This document shows positions 1 to 7,954 of a DNA stretch of 45,568 bases, one piece after another (position 1 is the first letter of the stretch; every line of letters starts with the position of its first letter). The translations under genes and the position numbers were made by a program. Origin of the DNA: UBA1124 sp963933095 (GTDB lineage Bacteria > Pseudomonadota > Gammaproteobacteria > Pseudomonadales > Cellvibrionaceae); NCBI GenBank assembly GCA_963933095.1, contig CAWVSV010000006.1, positions 1 to 45,568 of the forward strand, in the 5' to 3' direction. A model generated the notes under the pieces. It worked only from the letters and a program-made list of their open reading frames with translations, made no database searches and was not told the DNA's origin.

Positions 1-55
1 CCAAAACTCCAAAACAGAAGACCAGAATCGCGACAGTCACTATGTCGGTTTTCAT
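1..55 (-). CDS. Start of an unknown membrane protein, cut by the window edge
   Basis: Reading the minus strand from the ATG at 55-53 gives MKTDIVTVAILVFCFGVL and then the window ends. An AAGGA ribosome binding site lies about 8 bases upstream of the ATG. The visible residues are a short polar start followed by a hydrophobic stretch, which fits a signal anchor or first membrane segment. Only 18 residues are visible, so no family can be named. The good ribosome binding site is the main reason to believe it is a gene. Confidence 0.45.
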   Translation of the reverse strand, partial: MKTDIVTVAILVFCFGVL

Positions 56-559
56 GATCAATGGTCCTTTTTATGCTGTACTTATGCCCATGGTAAGATT
101 CACGAACACTATTATTTTTTACAGCCTCTAGAGTTATACAATAACCACAGCAAACAAGGCAATAGGTGTCAGCGCAAGATATGAAATGCTTACTTAGCAC
201 ATATTGTATTAAATGCTAGGGACAACTATAAAAAATTACTAGGGGATTACTTAGTATAGGCCTTAGCAGTGGTGACCACTAACTTAGGAAATATAGGCGA
301 GCGCATATACGCCTAGATTATTTATGCATAAATGACATAAAACACCTTCACTTTGGAGCTAAGCCGAAATTGTTAGTCTGAATTTCAAGAAGTTAAACTG
401 CTAATAAGTCGATGATCGAAATACCCATAGGTATAAATACCTATCCTGCATCGCTCAAGAATATGACTTATTAAAACATCAATAATAGCGGCTTTAGACG
501 AAAAATCGCAGTAGTGGGCAACTCATAGCAGTAATGCAGCAGCACTTATCGAGGTGCAT
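56..559. other. AT-rich intergenic region with one strong palindrome
   Basis: No convincing gene in either strand. It is the upstream region of the partial minus-strand gene at 1-55 and lies downstream of ilvA. The one clear structure is a perfect inverted repeat at 427-444, ATAGGTAT-AA-ATACCTAT, which has the shape of a dimer operator. What it controls cannot be told from the sequence. Confidence 0.4.
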
Positions 560-588
560 AAAAACCTGCCAATAACAGCAGGCACCTC
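560..588 (-). terminator. Probable terminator of ilvA
   Basis: On the minus strand, 18 bases after the ilvA stop, CCTGC and GCAGG form a short stem followed by TTTTT, the layout of an intrinsic terminator. An outer pair (GAGGTG at 551-556 with CACCTC at 583-588) could enclose it, so an alternative larger hairpin is possible. The stem is only about 5-6 bp, so strength is uncertain. Confidence 0.55.
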
Positions 589-605
589 AACAATACGTTA
601 TTTTT

Positions 606-2141
606 CTAGCCCAAAAACAACTTATACGCCTCGTTATCAGTCTCGTCCCAATAGCGCCAAGCGCCATCGGAGCTCAACTCATCCAGCAGCTGTTTCACCG
701 CTTTTCTCTCGTCTTTAGGCACCTGCATTCCTACAAGTACCCGCCCATAGGCCGAGCCATGGTTGCGGTAGTGAAACATGGAAATATTCCAGCGACCGGC
801 AAGCTTCGTGAGAAAGTTTAGCAGCGCACCTGGGCGCTCAGGGAACTCAAAGCGATAGACGGCTTCATTGTCGATATTGGGGGCGTGACCACCAACTAGG
901 TGACGGATATGCAACTTGGCCATCTCGTTGTCGGTCAGGTCAACAACGGCATAGCCTTTAGCCTGTAGGTCGCTAACCATTTCCGTTCTATCACTGGTAT
1001 CCGCTGTATCTGGCGTCACCTGCACGCCGACAAAAATGCGTGCATCAGTGTCATCGGCGTAGCGATAATTAAATTCGGTGACATTACGCTTGCCCAGCGA
1101 TTTTAAGAAATTTTTATAGGAGCCAGCTTTCTCGGGAATGGTCACCGCCAAAACAGCCTCTCGCTTCTCGCCAATTTCGGTGCGCTCAGAGATGTAGCGC
1201 AGTCGGTCGAAATTAGTATTGGCACCGCTAACGATTGTTACCAAGTTCTGGCCATTAATCTGGCTATCAGCAGAAAACTTCTTCAGGCCCGCCAAAGCAA
1301 CCGCTCCGGCGGGTTCGGCGATAGAGCGAGTATCCTCAAAGATATCCTTTATAGCAGCGCAAATTTCATCGGTAGAGACCGTTATAACGCCGTCGATTAG
1401 GTCTTTCATTACCCGAAAGGTCTCCTTGCCGATCTGAGCTACAGCCACACCATCAGCAAAAAGACCCACCTGCGACAGAGTTACGCGGCGATTTTTCTCC
1501 ATAGCGGCTTTTAAGCAGGCGGCCTCTTCAGGCTCCACCGCATAGACCTTGATTTCTGGGCGCATATATTTGATATAGGCGACGACACCGGCACAGAGAC
1601 CACCACCGCCGACCGGTAAAAATACCGCATCTATATCGCCGTTGTACTGGCGCAATAATTCCAAACCGACTGTGCCTTGGCCTGCTATCACATCGGGATC
1701 GTCATAAGGATGAATATAAGTCAGGCACTTTTCTTCTACCAGCTTTTGCGCATGTATTGAGGCCTCGTCATAAGTGTCGCCATGCAGCACCACACGAGCA
1801 CCGCGACGCTTAACGGCATCGACTTTAATCGCTGGGGTAGTTCTCGGCATAACAATAATCGCTTTCACCCCCAAATGCTTAGAGGCAAGCGCCAAGCCTT
1901 GAGCGTGATTGCCGGCAGAGGCGGCTATTACACCGCCATCGCGCTGAGCTTGGCTCAACTGCAGTAATTTGTTGTAGGCGCCGCGAATCTTAAATGAAAA
2001 TACCGGCTGCAGGTCTTCGCGCTTCAGAAGCACGTTATTACCAATACGAGCGGATATTAACGGTGCCTGTTCTAGCGGAGTTTCCACGGCCAAATCGTAA
2101 ATTCGGGCGTTGAGAATGCGTTTAATATAAGACTGCGGCAT
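606..2141 (-). CDS. ilvA: Threonine dehydratase, biosynthetic (L-threonine ammonia-lyase)
   Basis: Converts L-threonine to 2-oxobutanoate and ammonia in the cytoplasm, the first committed step of isoleucine synthesis. The PLP-binding lysine is K51 in the motif SFKIRGAYN, and the glycine-rich phosphate loop GGGGL is at about 178-182. The catalytic fold covers about residues 1-325. Two C-terminal ACT-like regulatory domains follow (about 325-410 and 420-511), as in biosynthetic enzymes inhibited by isoleucine; catabolic TdcB-type enzymes lack them. At 511 residues it is full length for the family. It is transcribed away from rpiA, and this divergent ilvA/rpiA arrangement is familiar from pseudomonads. 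A terminator-like hairpin follows the stop codon. Confidence 0.96.
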   Translation of the reverse strand: MPQSYIKRILNARIYDLAVETPLEQAPLISARIGNNVLLKREDLQPVFSFKIRGAYNKLLQLSQAQRDGGVIAASAGNHAQGLALASKHLGVKAIIVMPRTTPAIKVDAVKRRGARVVLHGDTYDEASIHAQKLVEEKCLTYIHPYDDPDVIAGQGTVGLELLRQYNGDIDAVFLPVGGGGLCAGVVAYIKYMRPEIKVYAVEPEEAACLKAAMEKNRRVTLSQVGLFADGVAVAQIGKETFRVMKDLIDGVITVSTDEICAAIKDIFEDTRSIAEPAGAVALAGLKKFSADSQINGQNLVTIVSGANTNFDRLRYISERTEIGEKREAVLAVTIPEKAGSYKNFLKSLGKRNVTEFNYRYADDTDARIFVGVQVTPDTADTSDRTEMVSDLQAKGYAVVDLTDNEMAKLHIRHLVGGHAPNIDNEAVYRFEFPERPGALLNFLTKLAGRWNISMFHYRNHGSAYGRVLVGMQVPKDERKAVKQLLDELSSDGAWRYWDETDNEAYKLFLG

Positions 2142-2265
2142 GAGATTCTGCTTATTAGCTAGCTAGAGACCTAAAATAGGCCTTTATTAATAGTCTGTAA
2201 TGGTAAACAATTTCGCCCCTATAAAGAACAACAACTATTCAAACAGCCACAAGTACACATTTACT

Positions 2266-2943
2266 ATGACCCAAGACAAATTGAAACAAGCGGTAGCCCG
2301 CGCCGCCATCGACTACATTGCACCCAAACTCGAGGCTGACTCTATTGTCGGCGTTGGCACCGGTTCCACTGCCAACTATTTCATTCAGTATTTGGCCGAG
2401 ATTAAAGGCAAGTTCGATGGCACGGTAGCCAGCTCGGAAAAGTCGGCAGAGCGCTTAAAAGCTCTGGGCATACCCGTGTACGAACTCAACAGTGTCGATG
2501 CCATTACCGTTTATGTCGACGGTGCCGATGAAACCAACGATAAATTAGAGCTCATCAAAGGTGGCGGCGCCGCCCTCACCCGCGAGAAAATTGTGGCCGC
2601 CTGCAGTGACGAGTTTGTCTGCATCGCCGACGGCAGCAAATGGGTTGATACCCTCGGCAAATTTCCGCTGCCAGTAGAAGTCATCCCTATGGCCCGCAGT
2701 CATGTTGCACGCGAGCTGGTGAAACTTGGCGGTGACCCTGTTTACCGTGAAGGGGTAGTAACCGACAACGGCAATATTATTATCGATGTTTACAATTTAC
2801 ACATCAATAACGCCACCGAACTTGAAACCCAGGTCAACCAAATAGTCGGCGTGGTCACCAACGGCCTGTTTGCGCTGTCACCGGCCGATGTACTGTTAAT
2901 CGGCTATGAAGATGGTGTGAAGACAGTTCGAGCCAAGGGCTAA
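2266..2943 (+). CDS. rpiA: Ribose-5-phosphate isomerase A
   Basis: Interconverts ribose 5-phosphate and ribulose 5-phosphate in the pentose phosphate pathway. The protein starting at 2266 (MTQDKLKQAV) is 225 residues and aligns by eye end to end with E. coli RpiA. GTGST is at 31-35, the active-site DGADE begins at D85, K98 sits in IKGGGAALTREK, and E107 is the likely general base. The frame is open back to an ATG at 2200, but those 22 extra residues (VNNFAPIKNNNY...) are low-complexity and absent from the family, so the downstream ATG is preferred. Neither start has a strong ribosome binding site. It is divergent from ilvA. Confidence 0.96.
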   Translation: MTQDKLKQAVARAAIDYIAPKLEADSIVGVGTGSTANYFIQYLAEIKGKFDGTVASSEKSAERLKALGIPVYELNSVDAITVYVDGADETNDKLELIKGGGAALTREKIVAACSDEFVCIADGSKWVDTLGKFPLPVEVIPMARSHVARELVKLGGDPVYREGVVTDNGNIIIDVYNLHINNATELETQVNQIVGVVTNGLFALSPADVLLIGYEDGVKTVRAKG

Positions 2944-3300
2944 AGCTTTTCTAGTGTTTACTGCTGTTTACTGGTGCTAACTGGTGCAGACTGATGCAGT
3001 GAGGTATCAAGCCGATATCTTTCTCCACCTGTTCCCATAAGCCGCCACGAAAATTTCAGTAAATGCAGCCATTGGACCTAAACCCCGATGATCTCAGAAA
3101 CTCGCCGTGCTGGCCAAGCTAACAAGACTTCAGATTAAGGGACACTGGCTGAGCATACACAATTAAGTGACTGACAAGCGGCTCAATGACATCAATCCCA
3201 ATGCGGCATTCCTTCATTAAGGCTGTGCCAGGGTTTTCTAGCCTTAACAGGGGTGCATTCACTAAAACCAGAGGCGGTCCATATTGAGCTCGCGTAGCCT
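2944..3300. other. Intergenic region between convergent rpiA and parE
   Basis: No open frame of note and no recognisable gene remnant. It separates the converging rpiA and parE. The first part (2951-3000) is a degenerate 10-bp tandem repeat. parC, sometimes found near parE, is not here. No clear intrinsic terminator was seen for either gene. Confidence 0.5.
2951..3000. repeat. Degenerate 10-bp tandem repeat, five units
   Basis: Five consecutive decamers: CTAGTGTTTA, CTGCTGTTTA, CTGGTGCTAA, CTGGTGCAGA, CTGATGCAGT. All begin CT and have TG at positions 5-6, with gradual drift along the array. It begins 7 bases after the rpiA stop codon. Confidence 0.6.
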
Positions 3301-5190
3301 TTATACTTCGGCCAGATTACCTTTCTCTTCTAACCAAGACTTTCTATCCGGGGCGCGTTTTTTAGCCAACAACATATCCATTAACTCATCGGTATCATCC
3401 CCGTGTTCAATGGTCAGCTGCACCAAGCGGCGGGTATCTGGGTCCATAGTGGTTTCGCGCAGCTGCAATGGGTTCATTTCACCCAGCCCTTTAAAGCGCT
3501 GAACATTCACCTTGCCCTTTTTCTTTTCAGCTTTTAAACGGTCGAGAATTCCCTGTTTTTCACTTTCATCTAGGGCATAAAAAACCTCTTTACCCAGATC
3601 TATGCGGTACAGCGGCGGCATGGCGACAAACACATGACCGGCTTGCACCATCGGACGAAAGTGACGCAAAAAAAGCGCGCATAATAGCGTGGCAATGTGT
3701 AGCCCATCGGAGTCGGCGTCGGCGAGGATACAAACTTTGTGGTAACGCAATTTATCGAGATCGTTTTCAACCCCTGGGTCGATACCCAGCGCCACGGAAA
3801 TGTCATGTACTTCCTGCGAAGCGAGAATTTCACTGGAGTCGACTTCCCAGGTATTTAGAATTTTACCGCGCAGCGGCATAATAGCTTGGCAATCGCGACT
3901 GCGCGCCTGTTTCGCCGAACCACCCGCTGAGTCACCCTCTACTAAAAATATTTCTGAACGCTCTGGCTCACCGCAGGAGCAGTCCGCCAACTTGCCCGGT
4001 AATGCAGGCCCCTGAGTAATCTTTTTACGGGCGACTTTTTTACTGGAACGCACCCGTTTCTGGGCGTTGGCGATACAGAACTCGGCCAGCTTGTCGCCGT
4101 CTTCTGTGTGCTGGTTGAGCCACAAAGCGAAGGCATCTTTGGCAATGCCAGAGACAAAACCTGCGGCTTCGCGCGAGCTTAAGCGCTCTTTGGTTTGTCC
4201 GGAGAACTGTGGATCAGCCAGCTTGGAAGAGAGTACAAAGCTGCAGTTGGCCCAAATATCATCCGGTGCTAACTTGACGCCGCGCGGCAGCAAACTGCGA
4301 AATTCACAGTACTCGCGCGTAGCGTCGAGAAGTCCAGTACGGAGACCGTTTACATGGGTGCCACCTTGAGCGGTGGGGATCAAGTTAACGTAACTCTCCT
4401 GAATGACTTCACCGCCCTCTGGCAGCCATTGCACGGCCCAATCAGCAGCCTCAGATTCTGCCGAGAAAGTGCCGACAAAAGGTTGCGCTGGCAATGTTTC
4501 CCAGCCCTGGGTCGCGGCACTTAGGTAATCACGCAGACCATCTTCATAGAACCACTTGTCTTTTTCTGCAGACTGTTCGTCCTTAAAGATAACGGTGAGG
4601 CCTGGGCAGAGCACCGCCTTGGCGCGCAGCACATGGCGCATACGAGTGACGGAAACTTTGTGCGAATCGAAATACTTAGGGTCGGGCAAGAAGCGTACAC
4701 TAGTGCCGGTATTACGCTTGCCGCAGGTATCTACAACCTCGAGATCGGTAGATTTATCGCCATTTTGAAAGCCCATGCGATGCACTTGGCCATCGCGACG
4801 AATCGTCACTTCCAACACCTTAGACAGGGCGTTCACCACCGACACCCCCACCCCATGTAACCCGCCAGAAAACTGGTAGTTGTCGTTAGTAAACTTACCG
4901 CCGGCGTGCAGCGTCGACAGAATTACCTCGACTCCGGGAACTCCCTGCTCTGGATGAATATCTACCGGCATACCGCGGCCGTCATCGCTAACCGTCATAG
5001 AATGATCTTTATGCAGAATCACTTCGATAGTTTTAGCGTGACCGGCCAGTGCCTCGTCGACCGAATTATCGATAATTTCCTGTGCCAAATGATTTGGGCG
5101 GGTAGTATCGGTATACATACCTGGACGCTTTCGAACCGGGTCTAGACCGGTAAGGACTTCAATATCTTGGGCGTTGTAGCTAGTGGGCAT
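3301..5190 (-). CDS. parE: DNA topoisomerase IV subunit B
   Basis: ATPase subunit of topoisomerase IV, which unlinks daughter chromosomes. The GHKL ATPase domain has the Mg-binding N42 in EIIDNSVDEAL and the lid loop GGLHGVGVSVVN at 109-120. QTKERLSS at 332-339 marks the transducer domain. The TOPRIM domain has EGDSAGG at 418-424 and DADSDG at 491-496. At 629 residues it has ParE length; GyrB of gammaproteobacteria is about 800 because of an insert that is absent here. It is the last gene of the operon, 3 bases after yqiA. Confidence 0.97.
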   Translation of the reverse strand: MPTSYNAQDIEVLTGLDPVRKRPGMYTDTTRPNHLAQEIIDNSVDEALAGHAKTIEVILHKDHSMTVSDDGRGMPVDIHPEQGVPGVEVILSTLHAGGKFTNDNYQFSGGLHGVGVSVVNALSKVLEVTIRRDGQVHRMGFQNGDKSTDLEVVDTCGKRNTGTSVRFLPDPKYFDSHKVSVTRMRHVLRAKAVLCPGLTVIFKDEQSAEKDKWFYEDGLRDYLSAATQGWETLPAQPFVGTFSAESEAADWAVQWLPEGGEVIQESYVNLIPTAQGGTHVNGLRTGLLDATREYCEFRSLLPRGVKLAPDDIWANCSFVLSSKLADPQFSGQTKERLSSREAAGFVSGIAKDAFALWLNQHTEDGDKLAEFCIANAQKRVRSSKKVARKKITQGPALPGKLADCSCGEPERSEIFLVEGDSAGGSAKQARSRDCQAIMPLRGKILNTWEVDSSEILASQEVHDISVALGIDPGVENDLDKLRYHKVCILADADSDGLHIATLLCALFLRHFRPMVQAGHVFVAMPPLYRIDLGKEVFYALDESEKQGILDRLKAEKKKGKVNVQRFKGLGEMNPLQLRETTMDPDTRRLVQLTIEHGDDTDELMDMLLAKKRAPDRKSWLEEKGNLAEV

Positions 5191-5193
5191 ATA

Positions 5194-5787
5194 TCAAATA
5201 TCTCTATTTTTATTGTGCTCTAAAAATTCTAGGATTGAGGGAATATGCCGCTCAAAATTCTGGAAACTGTGATCACCGCCCTCTTCTACCAACTGTTTAC
5301 AGGCCGAGTATTTCTCTACCGCCTGGCGATAATCGAGGGTCTCATCAGCAGTCTGGGCCATTAACCAATAATTCTTTGGCCGGGTTATCAGCGGCGTATC
5401 AACCGCTTTAATCTCATCGACGTGAACCGCACTCAAGGTGTAGACCTCATCGCTGTAGTAACTCTTTAGGGGCTGCTCTAAGTAGCTCAACATCATCTCA
5501 TAGGGACACACAGAGGGGTTGATTAATACCACAGGCAAGTCGTACTTTTCCGCCAGGTAGGTACACCAGTAACCACCCAGCGAACTGCCCAGTAAATAGA
5601 CAGGTTGGGGTAAAAGACTCTCGACCAGTGTTTCCAGCTGCAGCTGTACCTCGGCGGGATAGGGGGTCAAATGCGGACAGTGATAACTAATATCTGGGCG
5701 CTGGGCACACAGCCAAGCGCCGACCTGTTGTGCTTTGTAGGACTGGGGCGATGACAGGAAACCATGAATATAGATAAGTGCGATCAA
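5194..5787 (-). CDS. yqiA: YqiA-family esterase (alpha/beta hydrolase)
   Basis: Small alpha/beta hydrolase of the YqiA/UPF0227 type, usually encoded directly upstream of parE. IYIHGFLSSP near the N-terminus forms the oxyanion region, and the nucleophile elbow is GSSLGGYW (first Ser of the triad at about residue 69). The family acid is probably in the region around 140-150, and the catalytic His is in GGDHSF at about 171-176. The protein is 197 residues, the usual length. Natural substrate is unknown; the E. coli homologue hydrolyses short acyl esters and CoA esters. It ends 3 bases before parE, so the two are very likely co-transcribed. Confidence 0.92.
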   Translation of the reverse strand: MIALIYIHGFLSSPQSYKAQQVGAWLCAQRPDISYHCPHLTPYPAEVQLQLETLVESLLPQPVYLLGSSLGGYWCTYLAEKYDLPVVLINPSVCPYEMMLSYLEQPLKSYYSDEVYTLSAVHVDEIKAVDTPLITRPKNYWLMAQTADETLDYRQAVEKYSACKQLVEEGGDHSFQNFERHIPSILEFLEHNKNRDI

Positions 5788-5843
5788 GAGGGGCCGATCC
5801 AGAAATGATTGTTCACTGGATTATAGGCTGCATCAAATGCTAA

Positions 5844-6683
5844 TCAATAGCCGTTCGACGAATAATCAATTGGGTAGTCTTTTTTATCGATACGTTCAAC
5901 ACCTGTGACAATAGAGCCATCATCACACAGATCAAACCACCGGTAACCGGGCATCGCTTTATCGACGGCGAAATCGTCTAAATCGGGCTTGAATTGAATG
6001 CAAGTCGACGGTGCCGAACACAGCTTCACGCCTTTGCGCTGTGTTTCATAAGCCTGATGAACATGGCCCCAAGCGATGGACTGCACCTGTGGATAGAGAT
6101 CCAGCAATGCATAAAAATCGTCGGCATTACGCAGAGTGTACTGATCTATCCATGCACTGCCGACTGGCTGTGGCTGATGGTGCAGCATTATCAACACATG
6201 TTTGGGCTCTGACGCCTGCGCATTCGCCTTTAGTAAAGCCTGCATCCGTGCCAACTCATATTCAGCCAGATAGCCGTAGACCTCGCCTGGCACTGCGGAA
6301 TCGAGCAGAATGATCTGCCACTGTTTGGTTTCCACCAAGCGCGACAAAATAGCTTTATCGGCGGCAAAAGCGTCCATATTGGCGGCAGAGTCGTGATTTC
6401 CGGGCAGCCAAGCCAACGGACTGCTAAATTGCGCTTTGAGGCTATTGTAGAAGCGGTCGTAACAGTCGGGGTTGCCGGCACTAGCAATATCGCCGGTACA
6501 TACCAGCAGATCAATAGCGCTCTCGCGCGCCTCTATTAGCTGCAGTACATCGACAAAACTTTCATCGGTGTCGAGATTGAGCAGAGTTTCGCCGGCTACA
6601 GCGCCCAAATGGCAGTCAGTAAACTGCACCAGTCGATAGGGCTGACCCTCCTGGTCACGTTGTTGAGAGCTTGTTTTCGACAC
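5844..6683 (-). CDS. cpdA: 3',5'-cyclic-AMP phosphodiesterase CpdA
   Basis: Class III cyclic nucleotide phosphodiesterase (calcineurin-like metallophosphatase), which lowers cAMP and so dampens CRP-dependent expression. The metal-binding signatures are all present in order: TDCHLG (D and H), CTGDIA (D), GNHDS (N and H), the histidine pair in MLHHQP, and GHVH near residue 208. At 279 residues it matches the family. It sits in the conserved chain nudF-yqiB-cpdA-yqiA-parE. About 56 bases separate it from yqiA and 34 from the upstream gene. Confidence 0.93.
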   Translation of the reverse strand: MSKTSSQQRDQEGQPYRLVQFTDCHLGAVAGETLLNLDTDESFVDVLQLIEARESAIDLLVCTGDIASAGNPDCYDRFYNSLKAQFSSPLAWLPGNHDSAANMDAFAADKAILSRLVETKQWQIILLDSAVPGEVYGYLAEYELARMQALLKANAQASEPKHVLIMLHHQPQPVGSAWIDQYTLRNADDFYALLDLYPQVQSIAWGHVHQAYETQRKGVKLCSAPSTCIQFKPDLDDFAVDKAMPGYRWFDLCDDGSIVTGVERIDKKDYPIDYSSNGY

Positions 6684-6717
6684 CGACCCACTTATTCCTT
6701 TTGTTTATAAATAACGT

Positions 6718-7152
6718 TTATTGACTAATATTAACGGTTTCTACCGCTCGACCACAACCCAAGCTATGACTTAACCAATCGCCAAGAAAATGGTTAAACT
6801 GCGATTTTTCATCTTCGTGGTACATATCCCTGTTGGGATAGCTGTACCGCGGCTGCAGCTGGCGGTGATGATCCCAAGCAACCACTTCGGCCATATCGGC
6901 ATCGTGGTAGAGCCTTACAGTTAAAGTGAGTGCCTGAGACCATAGTGTTAATGCAGAGTCTCTCTGGCTCACACTTAAAGTCGTGGTGTAGCGCGCTCGC
7001 TCGTGCACTTGTATTTCCATCTCACCACTATCGAGCGCTATAGCCCAACGCTCACGGTTGTCTAGATCGGGTAACAACTTCAGCAGCCGCGCGTAATTGT
7101 GCGAACACTGCGCCTGCTGACGGGGCAAATCGATTTTATAAGGAACTTTCAT
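6718..7152 (-). CDS. yqiB: DUF1249 family protein (YqiB-like)
   Basis: Member of the uncharacterised YqiB/DUF1249 family; no biochemical function is established. Family features visible are the N-terminal segment YARLLKLLPDL, the conserved LYHDADMAEVVAW near the middle and YPNRDMYHEDEKSQFNHFL, followed by a short C-terminal tail. The length (144 residues) is normal. It is soluble, with no signal peptide or membrane segment. It is located between nudF and cpdA, its usual place in gammaproteobacteria, and that synteny is the strongest support for the name. Confidence 0.88.
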   Translation of the reverse strand: MKVPYKIDLPRQQAQCSHNYARLLKLLPDLDNRERWAIALDSGEMEIQVHERARYTTTLSVSQRDSALTLWSQALTLTVRLYHDADMAEVVAWDHHRQLQPRYSYPNRDMYHEDEKSQFNHFLGDWLSHSLGCGRAVETVNISQ

Positions 7153-7342
7153 TGACCCTCCTACTATTATCCGGCTTCGGCAATTGAAATACTGTTAATA
7201 ACATCTCGGTTATAGAGGTTAAAAGTTCAATATTGACCTTTTAACCAATAAAATACCATAGCAAAGGTATCTCTGTGAAATAGAGTTAGCTATGCAAAGT
7301 CCTGCACCTGCCAGTATGGAATCACTTCAAGCCTGCGCTCAG
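7153..7342. other. Gap of 190 bases inside the nudF-parE operon
   Basis: Unusually large spacing for this otherwise tight chain. It is AT-rich, with no gene, and could hold an internal promoter for yqiB-cpdA-yqiA-parE. No convincing terminator hairpin was seen. Confidence 0.35.
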
Positions 7343-7948
7343 CTACTTTAGGCTATCTTGATGCAACTGCAGCCACTGCAGGCAAATTAAGGTAGCCGCA
7401 TTATTCATACTACCGCCATATAAATTTGCAAATACCTCGGCGGCGGGATAAATGCACAGGCGAATGTCCTCGCCCTCGGTTTCTAGGCCATGAATGCCGC
7501 CCGCTTGCGACAAATCGGCTATAGCGCAGTAGAGATAGAGTTTTTCATCACAACCGCCGGGACTTGATAAATAATCACAGATATAACGCAGTTCACGCGG
7601 TGAGATATCCGCTTCCTCGAGCAATTCGCGCCGCATTGCCTGCTCGGGAGTACCGCCGCAATCGAGAATACCCGCTACTACTTCCAGCGGCCACGGGCCA
7701 GACGGTTCATCCAGACATCCGACGCGAAACTGCTCGACCAGTCCGATTAAGTCGTTAACTGGATCGTAGAGTACCGCCGCCACGGCCGGGCCGCGACTAA
7801 GCAGTTCACGCGTTAACTCTGGGCCCCAGCCGCCATCGAACAGTTTGTGGCGCAGACACAAGCGATCCACCTTAAGGAAGCCGTCGAACACCCTTTCACG
7901 ACGTAATATCTCCACATCATTTAAACCAAAAACTGCTTGTTTATTCAT
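7343..7948 (-). CDS. nudF: ADP-ribose pyrophosphatase (Nudix hydrolase)
   Basis: Hydrolyses ADP-ribose to AMP and ribose 5-phosphate. The Nudix box is at about 93-115, GILDCGGTPEQAMRRELLEE, with the metal-binding REXXEE core at 107-112 intact. Two positions deviate from the GX5EX7REUXEEXGU consensus: the first Glu is Gly (G99) and the Gly after the EE pair is Asp (D114). The strand before the box (EQFRVG, PWPLEVVAG) is typical of NudF. Length (201 residues) and position directly upstream of yqiB/cpdA agree with NudF. It starts 6 bases after the outer-membrane protein gene, so it is probably translated from the same message. Confidence 0.88.
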   Translation of the reverse strand: MNKQAVFGLNDVEILRRERVFDGFLKVDRLCLRHKLFDGGWGPELTRELLSRGPAVAAVLYDPVNDLIGLVEQFRVGCLDEPSGPWPLEVVAGILDCGGTPEQAMRRELLEEADISPRELRYICDYLSSPGGCDEKLYLYCAIADLSQAGGIHGLETEGEDIRLCIYPAAEVFANLYGGSMNNAATLICLQWLQLHQDSLK

Positions 7949-7954
7949 AAGGTG

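Noticed and set aside
2200..2265. Upstream in-frame extension of rpiA
   Set aside because: Not found in the family and Asn-rich; the ATG at 2266 fits RpiA exactly.
2951..3000. CRISPR-like array
   Set aside because: Units are contiguous 10-mers without spacers, and no cas genes are present.
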